Shown: positions 61,581-64,000 of the stretch, piece by piece | Numbering within the stretch: position 1 is the first letter of the stretch | Layout: each line of letters begins with the position of its first letter | Position numbers and translations under genes: made by a program | Source: Neospora caninum Liverpool | Lineage: Eukaryota > Apicomplexa > Conoidasida > Eucoccidiorida > Sarcocystidae | DNA: 64,000 nucleotides | Direction of reading: 5' to 3' | NCBI RefSeq assembly: GCF_000208865.1 | Contig: NC_018393.1 | Span: 3,118,714-3,182,713 of the forward strand | The notes under the pieces: generated by a model | The model's database searches: none | What the model was told of the DNA's origin: nothing | The model's input: only the letters and a program-made list of their open reading frames with translations

Positions 61581-63870
61581 TCATTTTATCGACAGAAGAA
61601 CGCCACATTTGAATGCCACTTTGGGTACCCATTTCTCGGCCCGACAGAGACCCCGGCAAGCGCCAGCTATCCATCTTGAAGCCGCCGACCTAGCCCAGTG
61701 CATAAACTGCCCCGCAGGTCGTATGGCCTCCCTCTGACACACCGGCGGCGCCGAGGGCTCAAATACCATACCTGAGTCATAGTGGATCAACTGTGACTCT
61801 GGGGAGGTCGGGTTGCACACTGGCGCATTGCTGTCGTCTTTGCCAGATGCTCTTGCGGTGCCAGAGGCCGCGCCGCCGGAACTCCCGCTTCCTGCCACAG
61901 GAGAGCGTGATCCCCTGTCTCCCGCTCCACGGAAAGCATCCCAGCAGGGATCAGCCACGGCTGGTGGCATACGCGCCTCTGGCATAGCTCGATTAGCTCT
62001 ATACACTTCACCAAGACACACTCGGCTGAGTATCAGTGTTCGAATTGCCGTTTTGGGGTTCGCCATCGTAGCTTCAGCATCCTGCCCACTCTGGTTCATC
62101 GCATTTGTAGCTATGTGTTGCCGTTGAGCATACCGTGTGTTGTGATCCTCCTCTTCCACCTCTTTCTCACCCTCTCCATTTTGCGATTCCTCTGGAGAGG
62201 AGGTCTTTCCTGATTTCAATGGGAGGCCGCCACATGAGTCAAAGCGAGCGCAAGGCGTACGGGCCACAGAAGCAAAAGACCTTGTACACTCCACGCACTC
62301 CCCTCGCGTCGCGCTATCGCTGGCGGTCAGTGGGACACAACTTTCAGATAAACGAGGGTCCATCTCATTCTCGCCCCTGCCACCGCCATGGCCCTTCCGT
62401 AGCCCATATGATGCAAAGCCAAAAAGCGCACGGGCTCTACTCTTGTTCGCCCCTCGGTCCTCCCTTGGTGTAGCGGGGGTCCGGCTTCCAGAACCTTGAG
62501 GCGCCGACATGCACGCCGGGCGTTTGAAGACACATGTGAAGTTGTTTTTGCTGCTTGAGGACGAGCCAGCGGACCCCGCGCCGTCGCCGGATACAACACT
62601 TGTTTGTAATTGGGTGGACGAGGAGGCTCGAATTGTTGCGGAAGTCGAGGAAAGCCTTGCAGGTTTGGCTACCGCCGGCGCCGCAGCGGGATCATCCCCA
62701 ACGGGACGAGTGTATAGATCAGCCTTGCTTGCAAGAGGTGAGAAATACGTGCCCGCGCCAAACAACTTGCCTGTGTCGCAGTTCAGCACGCGCCGCAAAA
62801 ACTGGTGAAGGGCTTTCAACGACAGATCGGATCTCGCGTCATCAAAACAATGGTACACTATCCCTAGCTGCAGCATTCTCGACACAAGCCACGATACAGC
62901 GGAAGCCACGGTCTCGAGTACATGATGTCTCACTGCCCGATAGCCACTCACTGCCCGATAGCCACTCACTGCCCGATAGCCACTCACTGCCGGATAACCA
63001 CTCCCTGTCTCTGAAACGCAATCCTTTGCACACGGCAAACAGATCTTTTGGGACTTCACAAATGCTGTAGTAGACTTCTGCATTCAGAACTGCCATCTTC
63101 CGCGTTCTTAGAACTTCACGAATGGTAGGAAAAGCAATAGCAGCATGATTTCTTCCCGAAGAGACCGAATTACAGAAGAAAACGCGATGGCTGTGGCACA
63201 GTGTTTTCACTGCTTCGGCGCTGGCCAACCGCTACATTGTCTCGCATCGTGACCACCAACGGCACATTAACGAATTCGCGGCACAGTATGACAGCTCACC
63301 ACGGTTCTCCCCGCCTCGGCGAAAGTCGAATCCTGACACAGCGATTAGTTCCGCGCGATCCGCTTTGCATCCGTGGAAAAGAAAAAACTCATTCAAGCAC
63401 ACCTGCAAAAAATCCACACCGATTCACTGCGGAACTGTTAACTGGTACGGGGCCCCACTAGCCACACATCAGCAGACCTGTCATGTCTCCGGGCAATACA
63501 TCATTTTCACACGTCAATCGCTTGTGAGCAATCTGCTAGAACGATCTCCGAACAGAAGTATCCGACAGGGACTGGAGTGTCAACGTGAGGGAAATCACTA
63601 GCACTACAAATGCCACAAAATGCCCTTCCAAAAAGATTATGCGGCAAAAGGAGCCCCTATCGTTTCATACTGGAACGACGAAGGGACATCCAGCACAGAT
63701 CGTCGCCTCACCATGCCGGAATGATCGGGATGAACTCGCAACATGGGGTTGCCAATGACATCATCTATGCTGGCACAACCGCGATTTCCTTTGAAAAGAA
63801 GCATGGCCTCTCGTTCGTGAAGGTAACGCTGAAGCAGAAGCGGATTGTGCAGGCGGTCTATTTGGCGTAT
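61581..63870 (-). CDS. PARP-superfamily ADP-ribosyltransferase, C-terminal part (gene continues past the right edge)
   Basis: Three exons in phase: 63870-63712, 63402-63300, 62770-61581. The first carries the pre-catalytic I-D-R-L-H-N-P-L-L-L-Q-R-Y motif typical of PARPs. The second has N-E-F-F-L-F-H-G with the NAD-binding His. The splice then joins G-E-N-R-G to K-L-F-G-A-G-T-Y-F-S-P-L-A-S-K-A-D-L-Y, the acceptor-loop motif with both conserved tyrosines. About 213 residues of low complexity interrupt the domain here, before I-L-S-R-V-C-L-G-E-V-Y-R-A. The last strand is S-Q-L-I-H-Y-D, where PARP1-type enzymes have N-E-Y-I-V-Y-D, so Gln stands where the catalytic Glu is expected. Such a change predicts mono-ADP-ribosylation or loss of polymer elongation, by analogy with mono-transferases. 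The closest layout is TIPARP-like. About 60 further residues precede the stop; the true C-terminus may involve another intron. N-terminal exons lie beyond 64000. Confidence 0.75.
62929..63000 (-). repeat. Four copies of an 18-bp tandem repeat in the PARP intron
   Basis: Units at 62929, 62947, 62965 and 62983 (consensus TCACTGCCCGATAGCCAC on the + strand). The last copy has two substitutions. The array lies within the intron 62771-63299, and its spacer-free structure rules out CRISPR. Confidence 0.9.
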
Positions 63871-64000
63871 CTGAGAACCCAAAACAACGCAAAAAGCTAT
63901 TCGATACCCCACATATTGGCCAAGGGATGTAGTCAGGGGACTAAGAACTAGGAACGGAAACATACGTCCCTGATGTGTTTTGTCAGCGGACGTCAAGAGA

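Noticed and set aside
62929..63000. Short regularly spaced repeats suggestive of CRISPR
   Set aside because: The units are contiguous without spacers and the genome is eukaryotic; this is a simple tandem repeat.

Overview
The window is nuclear DNA of a coccidian apicomplexan, most likely Toxoplasma gondii or a close relative (Neospora, Hammondia). The grounds are long intron-rich genes, Ser/Ala/Pro/Arg-rich low-complexity insertions in coding exons, intronic (TA)n tracts, an apicomplexan-type RAP-domain protein, and the absence of bacterial-style gene packing. The species call is inference; no marker gene fixes it.

Layout from left to right. 1-1553: no gene seen. 1554-2141 (-): small secreted protein of 195 residues. 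2142-4659: shared divergent upstream region. 4660-13289 (+): nine-exon RAP-domain gene, 1,272 residues, with an arginine-rich N-terminus that looks mitochondrial. 13290-15240: convergent intergenic spacer full of (TA)n. 15241-45818 (-): one giant gene of 19 exons, 24,039 coding nt and 8,012 residues, related to spastizin/ZFYVE26 by a conserved helical block and its C-terminal helical repeats, but with no FYVE finger that I can find. 45819-49253: gene-poor. 49254-50423 (-): 389-residue multi-pass membrane protein of unknown function. 52525-59671 (+): eleven-exon gene, 1,160 residues, with a Lys/Pro/Ala-rich N-terminal third followed by helical segments; I do not recognise it. 61581-63870 (-, continuing beyond the right edge): C-terminal exons of an ADP-ribosyltransferase of the PARP superfamily. 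Its catalytic domain carries a long insertion, and Gln apparently replaces the catalytic Glu.

The spliced models were built by hand from GT-AG (once GC-AG) boundaries. The main support is that the reading frame closes across every junction: exon phases agree at all 18 junctions of the giant gene, all 8 of the RAP gene, all 10 of the unknown gene and both of the PARP gene. Transcript data were not available, so start codons, very small exons and untranslated exons remain open.

The genes do not form an operon or obvious pathway. They are an organellar RNA-binding factor (RAP), a probable membrane-trafficking or lysosome-reformation scaffold (spastizin-like), an ADP-ribosylation enzyme and three proteins that may be lineage-specific. 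(TA)n microsatellites are concentrated between about 7 and 33 kb. The right-hand 18 kb has no such tracts, wider gene-free stretches and a different appearance.
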